DNA from: Clostridiaceae bacterium DTU079
Lineage (GTDB): Bacteria; Bacillota; Clostridia; Acetivibrionales; Acetivibrionaceae
Direction: 5' to 3'
DNA length: 33,466 nucleotides
Assembly: GCA_001512505.1 (NCBI GenBank)
Contig: LFSC01000039.1
Location: 1 to 33,466, forward strand
Shown here: positions 24,793 to 33,466 of the stretch, one piece after another
Numbering within the stretch: the first letter of the stretch is position 1
Layout of the letters: the number at the start of each line of letters is the position of its first letter
Position numbers and translations under genes: made by a program
Notes under the pieces: generated by a model
Told to the model about the DNA's origin: nothing
What the model saw: the letters and a program-made list of their open reading frames with translations, nothing else
The model's database searches: none

Positions 24793-24895
24793 TAGAAAAC
24801 CTTCGCTTTTGGGTGGGAAATGTATTGAGCATTAATTTTTCAACATGAAGGGAAGACATTAGATTATCACAGATTTGTGGGAAAATGTCTTTGCA

Positions 24896-26224
24896 TTAAT
24901 CTTTCTTGGGGCTGAAAGTAACTATAAACTCACTGCCCTTTCCTTCTTCGCTTTTAAGCTCAATCCTGGCACCATGCTGAATTACAATATGCTTAACTAT
25001 TGCAAGACCAAGTCCGGTGCCTCCAAGCGATTTTGACCTGCTTTTATCAACACGGTAAAACCTTTCAAAAATACGTTCATGATGCTTTTTGGGTATTCCG
25101 ATTCCCGTATCCTTTACAGACAGGAATACTTTCTCGTCTTTCTTACCTACAGTAATATAAACCTCTCCGTTTTTTACATTGTATTTTATGGCATTTTCGC
25201 AAAGATTATATACCAGTTCCTCTATCATTATCCCATTTCCATATATAGTCTGATTTGTCCCCCTCAGCTTAACTGTGACATTATGTTGTCTGCTTGCATT
25301 TTTTAAATTTTTAACACAAGCTTGGGCAATCTCAAATAAATCAATATCGGTATATTCGGTTTCCCCAGCGCCCTCATCCAATTCCGAGAGTCTTATGATA
25401 TCATTAATCAACGTAAGAAGCCTGTCGGCATTCCTGTGAATTTCTCCTGCAAACCTTATTATTTCATCCTTTTTCGCCATGCCGTTTTCAATGAGTTGGG
25501 CATAACCTAAAATTGAAGTCAACGGTGTTTTTAATTCATGGGAAACATTTGCCGAAAACTCCTGTCTCATATTTGCAGCTTTTAATATTTCATTGTGCTG
25601 CTTTCTTATTGTATCTGCAAAGGGTTTTAATTCCTCATAGGCCGGCTGCATATCATTATCGTCCAATTGAGATGCCATAACTTCTATGGGTTCCACGAGT
25701 CTTTTCGTAAGAACGTCCGATAAAACAGCACATATGATAAATAACAGAATTATGATAACTAATGTGAGGGGAAGGGCCTTTTTAATAACAGCCCATATAT
25801 TTCCTGCCGATTTGGATACCCTGAGTACATTACCATTGTTTAGCTGTTTTGCATAATAAAATTGATTATGCATTAAGGTCTCCGATTTTCTGACCGACTC
25901 CCCTTCACCGTTTTTAACGGCTTTTGAAATTTCCGGTCTTGTGGCATGATTGGACAATGTACTGATGTCTTCATGAGTATCATATAAAACTACACCTTCA
26001 GCACTCACTAATGTTATCCTAATGCCATTTACTTTCAAATCGGGATAATTTGTACCGTCATGCTTTAAACCATAGAATTCCTCAAGCAAATCCGCGTACC
26101 CTTTTAAATCTTCGATAACCTGTCGTTTGAAAAGTTCATTAAATACTGCGGTTAAAAAAACCAGCATTGAAATAATAGCTATTGCAGTTATCATAATAAA
26201 CTGGCTATTAATCTTCTTCTTCAA
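24896..26224 (-). CDS. PhoR-like sensor histidine kinase
   Basis: The 442-residue membrane kinase has a first helix at about 9-30, an extracytoplasmic sensor of about 120 residues, a second helix near 150-170, a HAMP-like linker, and a HisKA domain with the phospho-accepting His in FSANVSHELKTPLT. The HATPase domain shows NLCENAIKYN, DTGIGIP and GGTGLGLAIV. It pairs with the response regulator just upstream. The start is TTG 26224, which lies inside the last codons of the regulator gene (17-base overlap), with GTGGGG 7 bases before it. An ATG ten codons on lacks a ribosome site. The adjacent phosphate transporter suggests phosphate control, though this is inferred from context. Confidence 0.9.
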   Translation of the reverse strand: MKKKINSQFIMITAIAIISMLVFLTAVFNELFKRQVIEDLKGYADLLEEFYGLKHDGTNYPDLKVNGIRITLVSAEGVVLYDTHEDISTLSNHATRPEISKAVKNGEGESVRKSETLMHNQFYYAKQLNNGNVLRVSKSAGNIWAVIKKALPLTLVIIILLFIICAVLSDVLTKRLVEPIEVMASQLDDNDMQPAYEELKPFADTIRKQHNEILKAANMRQEFSANVSHELKTPLTSILGYAQLIENGMAKKDEIIRFAGEIHRNADRLLTLINDIIRLSELDEGAGETEYTDIDLFEIAQACVKNLKNASRQHNVTVKLRGTNQTIYGNGIMIEELVYNLCENAIKYNVKNGEVYITVGKKDEKVFLSVKDTGIGIPKKHHERIFERFYRVDKSRSKSLGGTGLGLAIVKHIVIQHGARIELKSEEGKGSEFIVTFSPKKD

Positions 26225-26885
26225 TTTTGTACCCCACGTTTCTAACAGTTTTTATCATATCGCCGAACTTTCCAAGCTTCTTTCTCAATGTCTTTACATG
26301 CATATCCACAGTCCTCGTCTCACCGACATACTCAGTTCCCCATATCCGGTTCATAATATTTTCCCTGGTAAGCACGATACCTGCGTTACTTATCATAAAC
26401 TTAAGCAATTCAAATTCTTTGTATGTAAGGTTACAGGGTTTATCCTTAATATATGCCACTCGCTTGTCATTATCTATGGAAATGGGACCGAGACATAAAA
26501 ACATTTCATCTGTTTGTTGACTACGCCTTAAAACCGCCTTGACTCTGGCAACAAACTCCATTACGCCAAAAGGCTTCGTAATATAATCATCCGCTCCGCT
26601 TTCCAGACCCTTAACCTTATCCATCTCCGTTGTCCTGGCTGTAAGCATGATCACCGGTATTTTTTTTGTATCGGGCTTTGATCGGATCTTTTTCAACACC
26701 TCAATGCCATCCTCATCAGGCAGCATAATATCGAGGATAATCAGGGACGGCACGGTATCTTTTAATGCCTCATAAAAATCCTTTACCGTAGTGTATCCCT
26801 TCACCTCATAACCGCTGTTTTTAAGGGCAAAAATTTCTATTTCCTTTATATTTTCATCGTCCTCCAAAACATATACTAACGACAT
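26208..26885 (-). CDS. PhoP/PhoB-like OmpR-family response regulator
   Basis: The 225-residue regulator has a receiver domain (about 1-120) with the acidic pocket EDD at 8-10, phospho-acceptor Asp52 in LIILDIMLP, and Lys in DDYITKPFG. A winged-helix DNA-binding domain follows (about 130-222, with RTVDMHVKTLRKKLG). ATG 26885 has GGGGA upstream. It is probably transcribed with the kinase whose start it overlaps. Candidate Pho-type repeats (28962-29000) precede the Na+/phosphate cotransporter gene next door, a plausible target. Confidence 0.92.
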   Translation of the reverse strand: MSLVYVLEDDENIKEIEIFALKNSGYEVKGYTTVKDFYEALKDTVPSLIILDIMLPDEDGIEVLKKIRSKPDTKKIPVIMLTARTTEMDKVKGLESGADDYITKPFGVMEFVARVKAVLRRSQQTDEMFLCLGPISIDNDKRVAYIKDKPCNLTYKEFELLKFMISNAGIVLTRENIMNRIWGTEYVGETRTVDMHVKTLRKKLGKFGDMIKTVRNVGYKIEEED

Positions 26886-27017
26886 AGCTTTTCCCCATTC
26901 AAATAAATATCAATTATATTATACCAAATCATATTATAACAGTTTATGTTTTAAAGAATTTTATTGATCTATTGTTTTTCACTTGGCACCTTTACACATC
27001 TATTTATATAAACTGTG

Positions 27018-28799
27018 CTACTCTGAGAGGACATATTTATTCTTGAATTTGATAAATTCTTTATTATAAGTGCTGCCTTCCCCTTTGGGAATTGATGCAG
27101 CATAACCATGGGTTTCAAGGCTTTCCTGATTTATCTGTATCATAGAAAGAGCTATATTGCTACAATGTGCAGCCACCCTTTGAAAACTCGTAATTATATC
27201 TGTAAGGATAAATCCCTTTTTAATTGTACATTTTCCTTTTCTGAGCCGTTTTATATGTCTTTCTTTTATCTCCACCTGAAGAAGTTCTATTACTTCATTC
27301 AATGGCTGTATACTTTGAGCAATTTCGTTGTCCTCTTTCTCAAGAATTTCAACGGTATTATTACATATTTGCATAACAGCCTGACTTAAGACTTCAAGCT
27401 CGCCAAGAGCTTTAGAAGAGAAATCCTCCCCTTTTTCCGTTATCTCCTTAGCAGATTTCGCTATTGATACGGCATGGTCCGAAATACGCTCCAGGTCATT
27501 TATTGAATGTAAGAGGAAGGACAAGCATTTTGAATCTTCATCCATAAGATGTTTTGTACTAAGCTTAACCAAGTAGCTTCCAACTATATCCTCATATTGG
27601 TCAACCAGCTTTTCTTTGTCCTCAACTTCTTTATATATTTTTTTATCATAATTCCATAAAAGCCCGATTGCCTTATCAAGAGCCTGATTTGTAATCTGTG
27701 CCATTTCAATTACCGCTTTTTTGCATTGAGTAACGGCAAATCCCGGCAGTTCCAAAAATCTTGTGTCAAGGGCCTTTAAAGCTTCCGGCATATCGGATGC
27801 TTTCTCCTCCGAACCTTCTTTGATACCGTCTTTTATTGTAAACTCAGATAACTTTACAAGATATGAACTAAAAGGAAACAGAACCAATGTAGTAAAAACG
27901 TTAAATGTAGTATGAATCGCCGCAATTCCTATCTGATTTGCACTGTCATTCATGAAAGCAAACGGCGACAAAAAATTGACAGAATAAAACAGCGACATAA
28001 ACAACACGGTTCCTATCAAGTTAAAATACAGATGAATACAGGAAGCTCTTTTACCGTTCTTACTTGCTCCTATTGAGGAAAGAATCGCCGTAATACATGT
28101 TCCTATATTCTGACCCATAATAACCGGTATTGCAGTGGAATAGCTTACTGAACCTGTGGCACAAAGGGCCTGCAAAATTCCGATCGAAGCCGACGAAGAC
28201 TGAATAACAGCCGTAAGAGCCGCTCCGGCTATCACACCCAATACAGGATTTGAGAACATTGTTAGTATCGATGTAAATCCCGGTACGTCTTTAAGAGGTG
28301 ATACTGCATCGGACATCATCTCCATTCCGAACATAAGAACGGAAAAACCCAATAAAATATTTCCTAACTGCTTTTTCTTATCGCTTTTAGCTGAAAACAG
28401 CAATATCATTCCTATTGCTGCAAATACCGGAGAAAAAGAAGAAGGTTTGAACATTCTGACTAAAACATTATCGCTTTGGATTCCCGTAAGGCTTAGTATC
28501 CAAGCTGTTATTGTAGTTCCGATGTTAGCCCCCATTATGACTCCAACTGCCTGAGTAAGCTTCATGATGCCCGAGTTTACAAACCCTACTACCATTACCG
28601 TGGTTGCCGATGACGATTGAATAACTGCCGTAACTCCAAGACCTAAAATCACGGCTTTTAACCGGTTTGACGTAAGCTTTGCGAGAACCTGTTCCAGCTT
28701 CCCTCCGGACAAATTTGTAAGACCGTCTCCCATTACATGCATTCCGTATAGGAATAGAGCAAGTCCACCTATCAATGAAAGTACCAGAAAAATATCCAT
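27018..28799 (-). CDS. Na+/phosphate cotransporter with C-terminal PhoU-like domain
   Basis: This 593-residue inner-membrane protein of the Na/Pi-cotransporter II family has two inverted QSSS repeats, AVIQSSSATTVMVVGFVNSG and AVIQSSSASIGILQALCATGSVSY, with about eight or nine hydrophobic segments to about residue 320. The C-terminal 230 residues are helical and PhoU-like (dimetal-type DLERISDHAVSIAKSAKEI). It may import phosphate with Na+ or export it. ATG 28799 has GGGAG upstream. The leader is about 150 bases with possible Pho boxes. It lies upstream of the PhoP/PhoR-like pair on the same strand, supporting a phosphate-homeostasis cluster. Confidence 0.9.
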   Translation of the reverse strand: MDIFLVLSLIGGLALFLYGMHVMGDGLTNLSGGKLEQVLAKLTSNRLKAVILGLGVTAVIQSSSATTVMVVGFVNSGIMKLTQAVGVIMGANIGTTITAWILSLTGIQSDNVLVRMFKPSSFSPVFAAIGMILLFSAKSDKKKQLGNILLGFSVLMFGMEMMSDAVSPLKDVPGFTSILTMFSNPVLGVIAGAALTAVIQSSSASIGILQALCATGSVSYSTAIPVIMGQNIGTCITAILSSIGASKNGKRASCIHLYFNLIGTVLFMSLFYSVNFLSPFAFMNDSANQIGIAAIHTTFNVFTTLVLFPFSSYLVKLSEFTIKDGIKEGSEEKASDMPEALKALDTRFLELPGFAVTQCKKAVIEMAQITNQALDKAIGLLWNYDKKIYKEVEDKEKLVDQYEDIVGSYLVKLSTKHLMDEDSKCLSFLLHSINDLERISDHAVSIAKSAKEITEKGEDFSSKALGELEVLSQAVMQICNNTVEILEKEDNEIAQSIQPLNEVIELLQVEIKERHIKRLRKGKCTIKKGFILTDIITSFQRVAAHCSNIALSMIQINQESLETHGYAASIPKGEGSTYNKEFIKFKNKYVLSE

Positions 28800-28946
28800 T
28801 ACTACACTCCCTTATAAAAACTATAGATTATAAATAAATAAGATCAAATTCACAACTCGCAATCTGTATCTTTGGGCAAGGTTTACGGTCTAAAAAATCA
28901 GATACATATTGCAAACTTAATATTTATAATCTTATTGTCCAGTGTC

Positions 28947-29000
28947 ATAATAACACACTCATGTAAATTTCATAGGATATCCAAGTAAAAAATATGTAAA
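28947..29000 (-). promoter_or_regulatory. Candidate Pho-box promoter of the Na+/phosphate cotransporter gene
   Basis: Three TTTACA-type elements on the minus strand lie at 29000-28995 (TTTACA), 28989-28984 (TTTACT) and 28967-28962 (TTTACA), spaced 11 and 22 bases, in one 11-bp phase. TATTAT (28952-28947) follows 9 bases after the last one. In Firmicutes PhoP binds direct TT(A/T)(A/C)ACA repeats with about this spacing. The site is 150 bases before ATG 28799. Confidence 0.5.
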
Positions 29001-29050
29001 ATTTTCTGTTCCGTTTTTCTTTCTTTATTTACATTTTAAATATCTTATTT

Positions 29051-31723
29051 TTATGGTTCTTTACCGTGAACAAGCTTTCCGGAGATGTATAATGTTATTT
29101 TATCCCAATCGATATAATCGGATGCCGATGCATTAAAAGAATAATGACTTGTCTGGTCGTAATTCGACCAATCATCCTTGGAAAACCTCGCCTGAACCTC
29201 AACACTTTTTCCCGGTTCCAGGGTGCCGGCACCATCAGTAAATCCAATCTCAATATATGTGTCCGCACCGTTTTTGGAAGATGAAAGCTTAACAAAGGTT
29301 CCGGTAACATTCGAGTTCCCTATATTGCTCCAATCGCACCAAAAGTTTTGGGACTTGCCTCCGTCATTTTTATAGTAATATCTGATTTTTACATCCGAAA
29401 GCTTTATAGACTTTGAATCGTTGTTTGTTATTTTGAATTTCGGGTTAATACTGTTTGACGTAGCCCCGGCGTTTCCATTGGCATACTGCAAAGAAACCGC
29501 ACCTTTATTGCTCTGTACCTTATCCTTTGTACCGTTTTGACCGTTTGGACTGCCGGAATTCTTCGTAGGTTGTGTATTAGGTTGTGCTGTGGGGTTTGAT
29601 ACAGTAGTTGACTTGGATGAAGTATTTTTTCCCGATGATGCCCCCGGTTCTTTACCGAACACAAGCACACCGTTATCATATACGGGAATATACTCCGACT
29701 TTACAACGGATCCTGCCGAAAGTCCCTGATAGGAATAATCGTTTTCCGGATTTAGGGTAGTACCGTCCGGTGCTGAAATTCTGAATTGCACTTCCTTCTT
29801 GTACGCCGATTGACCTCCGGGATATATTTTTGTTCCCGAGAAATCCACCTCTACATAATAAATATTATCTTTATATTGCTTGACCTCGGAAAACTTTGCG
29901 CCCTGATTGTAGCTGGAGCTGACCTTTAGGTTACTTGCCGCATTTCCGGAACCTGAAAGCTCTTCAAGGTTCATAAAATATTTAAAGGATAAATTTTCAC
30001 ATACCCTTGCAGGCCACGCTGACTTATTGTTGACCACTGCCTTTATTTCTATAAAGTTGGTTCCGGAAGCGTTTACTCCCGCTTCAACATATATTTCATC
30101 ATCCTTGACCTCCTCAATGCCGTTAAATTGGGGGTCGGGACTTCCTCCATAAAGCTGGTACATCTTTGCCAAAAGACCGACAAAACCCGCATTGTAATCA
30201 CAAGCGACCTCATTGTTTATGTAGTTGCCGATTTCATCGGAGTAACCATCCGAAGCGTCAGGTCCTCCCACAAGAGCACCATAAAGAACATGTCTGTGCT
30301 CGGAAGGTTCAGACTGGCTGTCCGCCCACGAACCGTGAGCAGTTCTGTGATGGGGTTTTTTCGGCGGATTTTCACCAAAGCCTACAACAAAGCTTCTTCC
30401 TGTGCTTCCCAGGGCATAATTGGCCTGACTTTTTGCAAAATCCATATAAACCTTTGCCTTGTCTTTATCGCAGTTTTCCCAATCCGAATAAACACAGGCA
30501 AGAAATGCCGTTGTGGTAGCATACCTCAACGCTCCCCACTGATCAAGCCACGCCAGGCCCTTGGGAGTGTATTTTATCCTTTCACCGTTATATCCGGTGG
30601 TCCACCAATCAAGATGTCTTTCAATGGATTCTTTATATTTTCCCTTATCATTATTTATTTTCGCCAAAAGAAGAGTGGTGCCGTATGAAACATCGTCCCA
30701 GCATTGCGCCCATTTATATTTCGGAGTTGTTGTCTGAGGTTCGTACCCCCACTTGTCGGAATAGCTTTGGGCTTTATTAAGATAAGAAGAATCCTTTGTA
30801 GCAAGGTATAGCCAAGCACCTGCCCATGCAAGCTCATCATAAAATCCGCTCCAGGAATCATAAAAACCATTGGCCGCGGTATAACCGTCATCGCTTTTGG
30901 TCGAATCCGCAAACTCAAAGAGCTCTTTTGCGTGTTTCAAGCATAATTCCGAATATTTTGAATCCACATCCTTAAAAATAATTGATGCCACAGCCAATGC
31001 TGCCGCAGTTTCCGCTGTAACTGCAGAACCCGGTGACGATTTATCAACTTTAAACGACGGTCTTTCCATAGTCATAGCTTCTGCTGGGCCCCACCATGCG
31101 TGGTCCGCATGTCCGTCTCCCACCTGATAATAATACACATTGGGCTCAGGATGGCATTTTATAAAATAATCGCAAGCCCATTTTATGTTATTCAATATGT
31201 GGTTATACTGTCCGCTTTGCTTGAAGGCATCCTTGTATTCATAAACTGCCCAGCCTAACATGGCCACAGAATAAGACATGGGCAAATTAAATTTAACATG
31301 GTCTCCGGCATCATACCATCCACCGGTCAAATCAAGTCCTGCATCTTTTCCGTCATTAAGCCCCGAATCTCCCCTCCAGTTTAAGCGAAGGGTTGAAGGA
31401 TTAAGCTTTCCGGACCTTTGGCACTCATAAAAGAAGATGGCTTTTTGCAGTGCTTCTCCATAGTTAAAATCACCGGTAGCCGGAGGCTGCTTCGGAATAT
31501 CTTCTTGAGCTAAATATACGCTGTTTTTATCACCGCTGTTATTGCTTGTCTTATCGGAATTGTCCTTTGAACCGGAGGTTGTTTTTGGACCGGACTCATC
31601 CGTAATATTGGAGGTGTTCTTTCCCCAGGGTCTCGTAATCAATAAAGACGTACCCAGAATTACGACAACTGAAAATATGACAAGAACTGCTTTCCTTCTT
31701 TTTAAATAATTTATCAGCCACAT
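29051..31723 (-). CDS. celI: Endoglucanase, GH9-CBM3c-CBM3b, membrane-anchored (Cel9I-like)
   Basis: The 890-residue protein has an N-terminal membrane anchor or uncleaved signal (about 11-31) and a Ser/Thr/Asn-rich spacer. A GH9 catalytic domain follows (about 85-525) with the catalytic Asp pair in [20 protein letters not shown], and the catalytic acid in [11 protein letters not shown]. Then come a CBM3c typical of processive endoglucanases (about 545-690), a Ser/Thr/Pro linker, and a C-terminal CBM3b for crystalline cellulose (about 742-890). There is no dockerin, so it is free or cell-bound and not cellulosomal. The layout and length match C. thermocellum CelI (from memory). ATG 31723 follows AGGGGGA. 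A strong promoter lies upstream (31776-31804), with a dyad at 31744-31763. Confidence 0.93.
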   Translation of the reverse strand: MWLINYLKRRKAVLVIFSVVVILGTSLLITRPWGKNTSNITDESGPKTTSGSKDNSDKTSNNSGDKNSVYLAQEDIPKQPPATGDFNYGEALQKAIFFYECQRSGKLNPSTLRLNWRGDSGLNDGKDAGLDLTGGWYDAGDHVKFNLPMSYSVAMLGWAVYEYKDAFKQSGQYNHILNNIKWACDYFIKCHPEPNVYYYQVGDGHADHAWWGPAEAMTMERPSFKVDKSSPGSAVTAETAAALAVASIIFKDVDSKYSELCLKHAKELFEFADSTKSDDGYTAANGFYDSWSGFYDELAWAGAWLYLATKDSSYLNKAQSYSDKWGYEPQTTTPKYKWAQCWDDVSYGTTLLLAKINNDKGKYKESIERHLDWWTTGYNGERIKYTPKGLAWLDQWGALRYATTTAFLACVYSDWENCDKDKAKVYMDFAKSQANYALGSTGRSFVVGFGENPPKKPHHRTAHGSWADSQSEPSEHRHVLYGALVGGPDASDGYSDEIGNYINNEVACDYNAGFVGLLAKMYQLYGGSPDPQFNGIEEVKDDEIYVEAGVNASGTNFIEIKAVVNNKSAWPARVCENLSFKYFMNLEELSGSGNAASNLKVSSSYNQGAKFSEVKQYKDNIYYVEVDFSGTKIYPGGQSAYKKEVQFRISAPDGTTLNPENDYSYQGLSAGSVVKSEYIPVYDNGVLVFGKEPGASSGKNTSSKSTTVSNPTAQPNTQPTKNSGSPNGQNGTKDKVQSNKGAVSLQYANGNAGATSNSINPKFKITNNDSKSIKLSDVKIRYYYKNDGGKSQNFWCDWSNIGNSNVTGTFVKLSSSKNGADTYIEIGFTDGAGTLEPGKSVEVQARFSKDDWSNYDQTSHYSFNASASDYIDWDKITLYISGKLVHGKEP

Positions 31724-31743
31724 AGTGTATTTTTCCCCCTGTG

Positions 31744-31763
31744 TTAATGTTGTCCGACATTAA
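31744..31763. promoter_or_regulatory. Dyad between the celI promoter and start codon
   Basis: TTAATGTnnnnnnACATTAA has perfect 7-base arms and a 6-base spacer, and is located just downstream of the -10 box. It is a plausible operator for a repressor (for example a LacI-type glycan regulator), though no regulator gene is in the window. Confidence 0.45.
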
Positions 31764-31775
31764 ATTAACAAATTT

Positions 31776-31804
31776 ATTATATCATATTGTATCGTCTGCT
31801 TTAA
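31776..31804 (-). promoter_or_regulatory. Promoter of the GH9 cellulase gene
   Basis: On the minus strand TTAAAG (31804-31799), 17 bases, TATAAT (31781-31776) is a sigma-A-type promoter, about 50 bases before ATG 31723. Confidence 0.65.
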
Positions 31805-31831
31805 GTACATGTGAAGGAAAGAATACAAGAT

Positions 31832-31905
31832 AAAAGATCGGTTTCCGTTAAAGGGAATAACACCGGAGAAAAGATCGGTATTCGTCAAAGGGAATAGCAC
31901 AGGAG
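31832..31905. repeat. Tandem 37-bp direct repeat (two units)
   Basis: Units 31832-31868 and 31869-31905 begin AAAAGATCGGT and match at 32 of 37 positions. The second unit runs into the palindrome 31893-31925. It is probably part of one composite REP-like element and is non-coding. Confidence 0.75.
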
Positions 31906-31925
31906 AACCGTCCCCCTGTGCTATT
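31893..31925. repeat. REP-like palindrome overlapping the copZ stop codon
   Basis: AATAGCACAGG (31893-31903) and CCTGTGCTATT (31915-31925) form an 11-bp perfect stem with an 11-base loop, AGAACCGTCCC. The minus-strand form, AGCACAGGGGGACGGTTCT, is a type I recall as recurring in clostridial genomes and linked to REP/RAYT elements. The TAG stop of the copper-chaperone gene lies within the stem. It may double as a 3'-end hairpin. Confidence 0.7.
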
Positions 31926-32136
31926 TATCTACATCATAACCCTGGTCTTCAATGGTTTCTATGATCGTATCAAGAGTTACCTTATCCGCATCATATTCTA
32001 CGGAAACCTTTTTGTCCTTCAGGTCGACTTTAACACCATTAACTCCCTTAAGATCCCCTACAGCTTTTTTAATACTGTTTTCACAATGACTGCATGACAT
32101 TCCGTTAACCGTTAAAATTGCTGTTTCTTTGGACAT
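31921..32136 (-). CDS. CopZ-like heavy-metal-binding protein (HMA domain)
   Basis: The 71-residue protein is a single HMA ferredoxin-like fold with the metal-binding motif GMSCSHC at about 12-18 and a complete C-terminal strand (IIETIEDQGYDVDK). Such proteins carry Cu+ to a P-type ATPase; none is in the window. ATG 32136 has AAAAGGAGG upstream. Its stop codon lies inside a REP-like hairpin, so the last residues could have been altered by the repeat insertion. It is separated from the cellulase by that repeat and appears to be a single-gene unit. Confidence 0.9.
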   Translation of the reverse strand: MSKETAILTVNGMSCSHCENSIKKAVGDLKGVNGVKVDLKDKKVSVEYDADKVTLDTIIETIEDQGYDVDK

Positions 32137-32280
32137 ACGCCAAACCTCCTTTTTAATTGCATTTATTATTGATTATAAATCAAAGCTCATCAAACATCTA
32201 TTATGTGAATCCGTTGATTTATTTATTACCCATTTTATCAAGCCTTCAAACCCATCTAATTGGATTGGGCTCTATAAAAA

Positions 32281-32320
32281 AGTTAAAAAAGCAGAGTAAA
32301 CTGTCAAGTTCACTCTGCTT
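32281..32320 (-). terminator. Intrinsic terminator of the chemotaxis receptor gene
   Basis: On the minus strand AAGCAGAGTGAAC (32320-32308) pairs with GTTTACTCTGCTT (32301-32289), 13 bp with one G-U pair and a 6-base loop, followed by TTTTAACTTTTTT. It lies 10 bases past the stop codon at 32330. Confidence 0.85.
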
Positions 32321-32329
32321 AAGATATTA

Positions 32330-33466
32330 TTAATATTTACCGTATTCATTACTGTTCAACACTATTTTCTGTTTTGAATCCCCAGTATCGTTTTTCGGTT
32401 CTTCTACATAATCCATGTTTGATTTTAGAATGTTCGAATCTCTTTCGTCTTTTTGCATATTGAAACTGTTTTGACGCTTTTTATCCGTGATGTCATCCAG
32501 CATCTTCATAATTTCAGGACTAATCTCCTTATACCTGTTGTAAGTCCCGGATCCTAAATTTTTCAACTTGAACCTTGCGACAGATTTTCTTAGGAATTCA
32601 GCCTGGCTGGACAATTCTTCACTTGCAGACGCACTTTCTTCGGATGTAGCCGAATTGGTTTGCACAACCTGCGACACCTGCATAATTCCTTGATTTATCT
32701 GTGCGATAGCTGACGCTTGTTCGTTGGATGCAACGGCTATATCATTGACAAGAGAAGCAGCTTTTGTTACATCTCCCACTATTTTGTTGAGAGCTTCGGC
32801 GGTTTCCTTGGCTATCTTTGTACCGTTTTCAGTCCTTTTGATTGTTCCTTCAATCAGTTCTGTAGTTTCCTTTGCTGCATTGGCTGACCTTGCTGCCAGG
32901 TTTCTTACCTCTTCCGCAACCACTGCAAATCCCTTGCCGTGCTGTCCCGCTCTTGCTGCCTCTACTGCTGCATTCAATGCAAGAATATTGGTCTGGAAAG
33001 CTATTTCATCAATTACTTTTATAATTCTGGAAATGTTTGCAGAGGAGCTATTGATTTCTTCCATGGCATTTAACATATCGCCCATCTGTTTATTTCCCTG
33101 TTCTGCATGGGTTTTTGCAATCTCTGCCAGTTCATTAGCCTGATTCGCATTCTCAGCATTTACTTTTGTCTGGGCAGAAACTTCTTCAAGGGATGCTGTC
33201 AATTCCTCTATTGAACTTGCCTGTTCGGTAGCTCCCTGGGATAGCTGCATGCTCGAATCCGATACCTGTTTCGCACCGGCTGCTACCTGTTCCGCAGCTG
33301 AATTAATACTTCCCAGCACTTCGTTATTGGTTTCAAGCATTTCACTAAGTTTTTTACCCAGCAGGTCTTTGTCGGATTTTATTTTAATCTGCACAGTCAT
33401 ATCGCCTGCTGCCATCTTTTCTACCACATAGGCTTGTTCTCTGATGTTTTCTATCATTTTATTAAA
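32330..33466 (-). CDS. Methyl-accepting chemotaxis protein, C-terminal part (5' end outside the window)
   Basis: The visible part starts in the HAMP region ([27 protein letters not shown]) and continues through the coiled-coil signalling domain. The hairpin tip is [47 protein letters not shown], which binds CheA and CheW. The frame stays open through the last codon of the window (TTT-AAT-AAA before an internal ATG at 33457), and that ATG lacks a ribosome site, so the sensor and membrane helices lie beyond the edge. After the signalling domain is a polar tail of about 75 residues, with no CheR-docking pentapeptide seen. Ligand unknown. Confidence 0.92.
   Translation of the reverse strand, partial: FNKMIENIREQAYVVEKMAAGDMTVQIKIKSDKDLLGKKLSEMLETNNEVLGSINSAAEQVAAGAKQVSDSSMQLSQGATEQASSIEELTASLEEVSAQTKVNAENANQANELAEIAKTHAEQGNKQMGDMLNAMEEINSSSANISRIIKVIDEIAFQTNILALNAAVEAARAGQHGKGFAVVAEEVRNLAARSANAAKETTELIEGTIKRTENGTKIAKETAEALNKIVGDVTKAASLVNDIAVASNEQASAIAQINQGIMQVSQVVQTNSATSEESASASEELSSQAEFLRKSVARFKLKNLGSGTYNRYKEISPEIMKMLDDITDKKRQNSFNMQKDERDSNILKSNMDYVEEPKNDTGDSKQKIVLNSNEYGKY

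Noticed and set aside
24793-24895. Terminator after the histidine kinase gene
   Set aside because: AAGACATT/AATGTCTT can pair over a 23-base loop, but no T run follows, so the support is too weak.
30128-30688. 186-codon plus-strand frame opposite the GH9 domain
   Set aside because: It is a mirror of strongly conserved catalytic-domain codons on the other strand and has no independent evidence.
1-33466. CRISPR array, tRNA, rRNA or prophage region
   Set aside because: No regularly spaced repeats, tRNA-like cloverleaf arms, rRNA signatures or phage structural genes were seen on either strand.

Overview
The window looks like chromosomal DNA from a thermophilic cellulolytic clostridium of the Acetivibrio (Clostridium) thermocellus type. 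The evidence is a membrane-anchored GH9-CBM3-CBM3 endoglucanase that resembles Cel9I (recognised from memory, not searched), a secreted CotH protein with a type I dockerin, AT-rich intergenic DNA, strong GGAGG ribosome sites, and anaerobe-type genes (high-molecular-weight rubredoxin, bacteriohemerythrin). Most genes lie on the minus strand.

Layout from left to right: an IS1634-type insertion sequence (7-1992) beside a 35-bp perfect palindrome; a short prepilin peptidase; an AMP-dependent acyl-CoA synthetase; an RlaP-like nucleotidyltransferase and a nitroreductase; an MFS drug-efflux gene with a long 5' leader; the dockerin/CotH gene, interrupted by one in-frame TGA; a flavin reductase-rubredoxin fusion with a hemerythrin; a ZIP metal transporter; a duplicated BlaI/BlaR1-type module (13789-19851); an HD-domain protein; a cupin with a Tyr/Asn/Pro-rich N-terminus; a frameshifted YbjQ gene; a third, separate BlaI/BlaR1 pair; a PhoP/PhoR-like two-component system next to a Na+/phosphate cotransporter; the GH9 cellulase; a CopZ-like protein; and the 3' part of a chemotaxis receptor that runs off the right edge.

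The most notable item is the 370-nt leader of the MFS gene. It has a good promoter, a 12-codon ORF (MFIVRMRVNYLV) with a strong ribosome site and an Arg-Met-Arg motif, two successive stem-loops, and an intrinsic terminator just before the efflux gene. This is the architecture of antibiotic-induced ribosome-stalling attenuation. The second theme is protease-repressor signalling. Three M56 (BlaR1-type) sensors occur here. Two carry SH3b-like and NTF2-like extracytoplasmic domains instead of a penicillin-binding domain, and they arose by tandem duplication that left a 21-codon stub of blaI. The third pair has a promoter with two matching dyad operators.

Four genes carry small lesions: TGA in cotH, TAA in one blaR1 copy, a 1-base deletion in ybjQ, and loss of a standard start codon in the HD gene. 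Either this locus is decaying or the sequence contains errors; reads or a second strain would decide. No tRNA, rRNA or CRISPR array was seen.
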